This document shows positions 63,896 to 64,000 of a stretch of 64,000 nucleotides of DNA, piece by piece (position 1 is the stretch's first letter; every line of letters begins with the position of its first letter). The notes under the pieces are model-generated. The model saw only the letters and a program-made list of their open reading frames with translations, did not search any database and was not told where the DNA came from. Origin of the DNA: Methylobacter luteus IMV-B-3098 (GTDB lineage Bacteria > Pseudomonadota > Gammaproteobacteria > Methylococcales > Methylomonadaceae); assembly GCF_000427625.1 (NCBI RefSeq), contig NZ_KE386569.1, positions 4,479,120 through 4,543,119 on the forward strand, written 5' to 3'. A program made the translations under genes and the position numbers.

Positions 63896-63962
63896 GGTCG
63901 GCTCTTCGGGGCTGGTTGAACGGCTCCGGTTTTTCAGGATGAAAAATAAAGTCAACAGGGTG

Positions 63963-63990
63963 TTGACAACGGGTTTCGATTCTGTATAAT
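63963..63990 (+). promoter_or_regulatory. Near-perfect sigma-70 promoter P2
   Basis: TTGACA at 63963-63968 and TATAAT at 63985-63990 with a 16-bp spacer, followed by AGTCG, similar to P1. Tandem strong promoters of this kind usually drive an rRNA or tRNA operon, which would begin past the window. Confidence 0.85.
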
Positions 63991-64000
63991 AGTCGAACTC

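Noticed and set aside
63768..63989. 73-codon frame at the window end
   Set aside because: It overlaps both consensus promoters.

Overview
The window is a gammaproteobacterial chromosome segment. Gene content (purEK, nhaR, lpxD, a tandem-domain polyphosphate:AMP phosphotransferase, an arsenosugar-type radical SAM gene with two partner transferases, DUF6164 and DUF3301 proteins, an FNR-type regulator) suggests a Methylococcales-like methanotroph. That assignment is inference: no methane or methanol oxidation gene lies in the window.

Layout. 1-9.1 kb: housekeeping genes (purE-purK, nhaR, an HPF-like gene, lpxD, pap) plus two small related membrane proteins. 9.53-21.07 kb: an 11.5-kb integrated element bounded by a 17-bp direct repeat. 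It has a tyrosine integrase, AlpA-like and small regulatory genes, a P4-type primase-helicase followed by inverted iterons (candidate origin), a stand-alone copy of the primase C-terminal DNA-binding domain, a lone phage tail tape-measure/lysozyme protein, zinc-ribbon membrane proteins, and long non-coding stretches full of hairpins. No capsid, portal, terminase or other tail genes are visible, so it looks like a phage satellite or a P4-like relic rather than a full prophage. 21.2-25.9 kb: two DUF4398/OmpA-type lipoproteins, a Pat-type acetyltransferase and an exported protein. 26.0-35.3 kb: an arsenosugar-type cluster (two transferases, a sterol-desaturase-like protein, arsS, DUF3047). It is interrupted by a segment with a SWIM/SNF2 helicase, a frameshifted NYN/PIN-like gene and a 233-aa protein; near-identical 35-bp repeats bracket that segment. 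35.5 kb: tRNA-Leu(UAA). 36-44.7 kb: a Sel1-repeat protein and a surface-polysaccharide operon (Wzt-type ATPase, methyltransferase-like/GNAT fusion, GT4, PIG-L deacetylase, triple GT2).

44.9-52.5 kb, minus strand: an exported redox and probably metal-linked set: TlpA-like thioredoxin, DUF4266 lipoprotein with a GGGCGC tail, a DUF3570 outer-membrane protein fused to a second barrel-like domain, and ApbE. The DUF3570 protein carries a DTWSGAT sequence resembling the ApbE flavinylation site. Next to it are secreted proteins whose predicted mature N-terminus is histidine. 53.1-57.8 kb, minus strand: a stress/low-oxygen set (HPF fused to a cold-shock-like domain, membrane protein, HtrA protease, FNR-type regulator with an N-terminal extension, cold-shock protein, Hsp20). 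58.5-63.5 kb: AT-rich, mostly small genes (fatty-acid-hydroxylase-like, GFA, DUF3301, DUF6164, SlyX-like, HEAT-like) and a zinc-ribbon gene with an in-frame UGA. The window ends with two near-perfect sigma-70 promoters in tandem, as expected just upstream of a stable RNA operon.

The most promising candidates for something undescribed are the satellite carrying its own tape-measure protein and iteron origin, and the DUF4266/DUF3570/ApbE/TlpA module.
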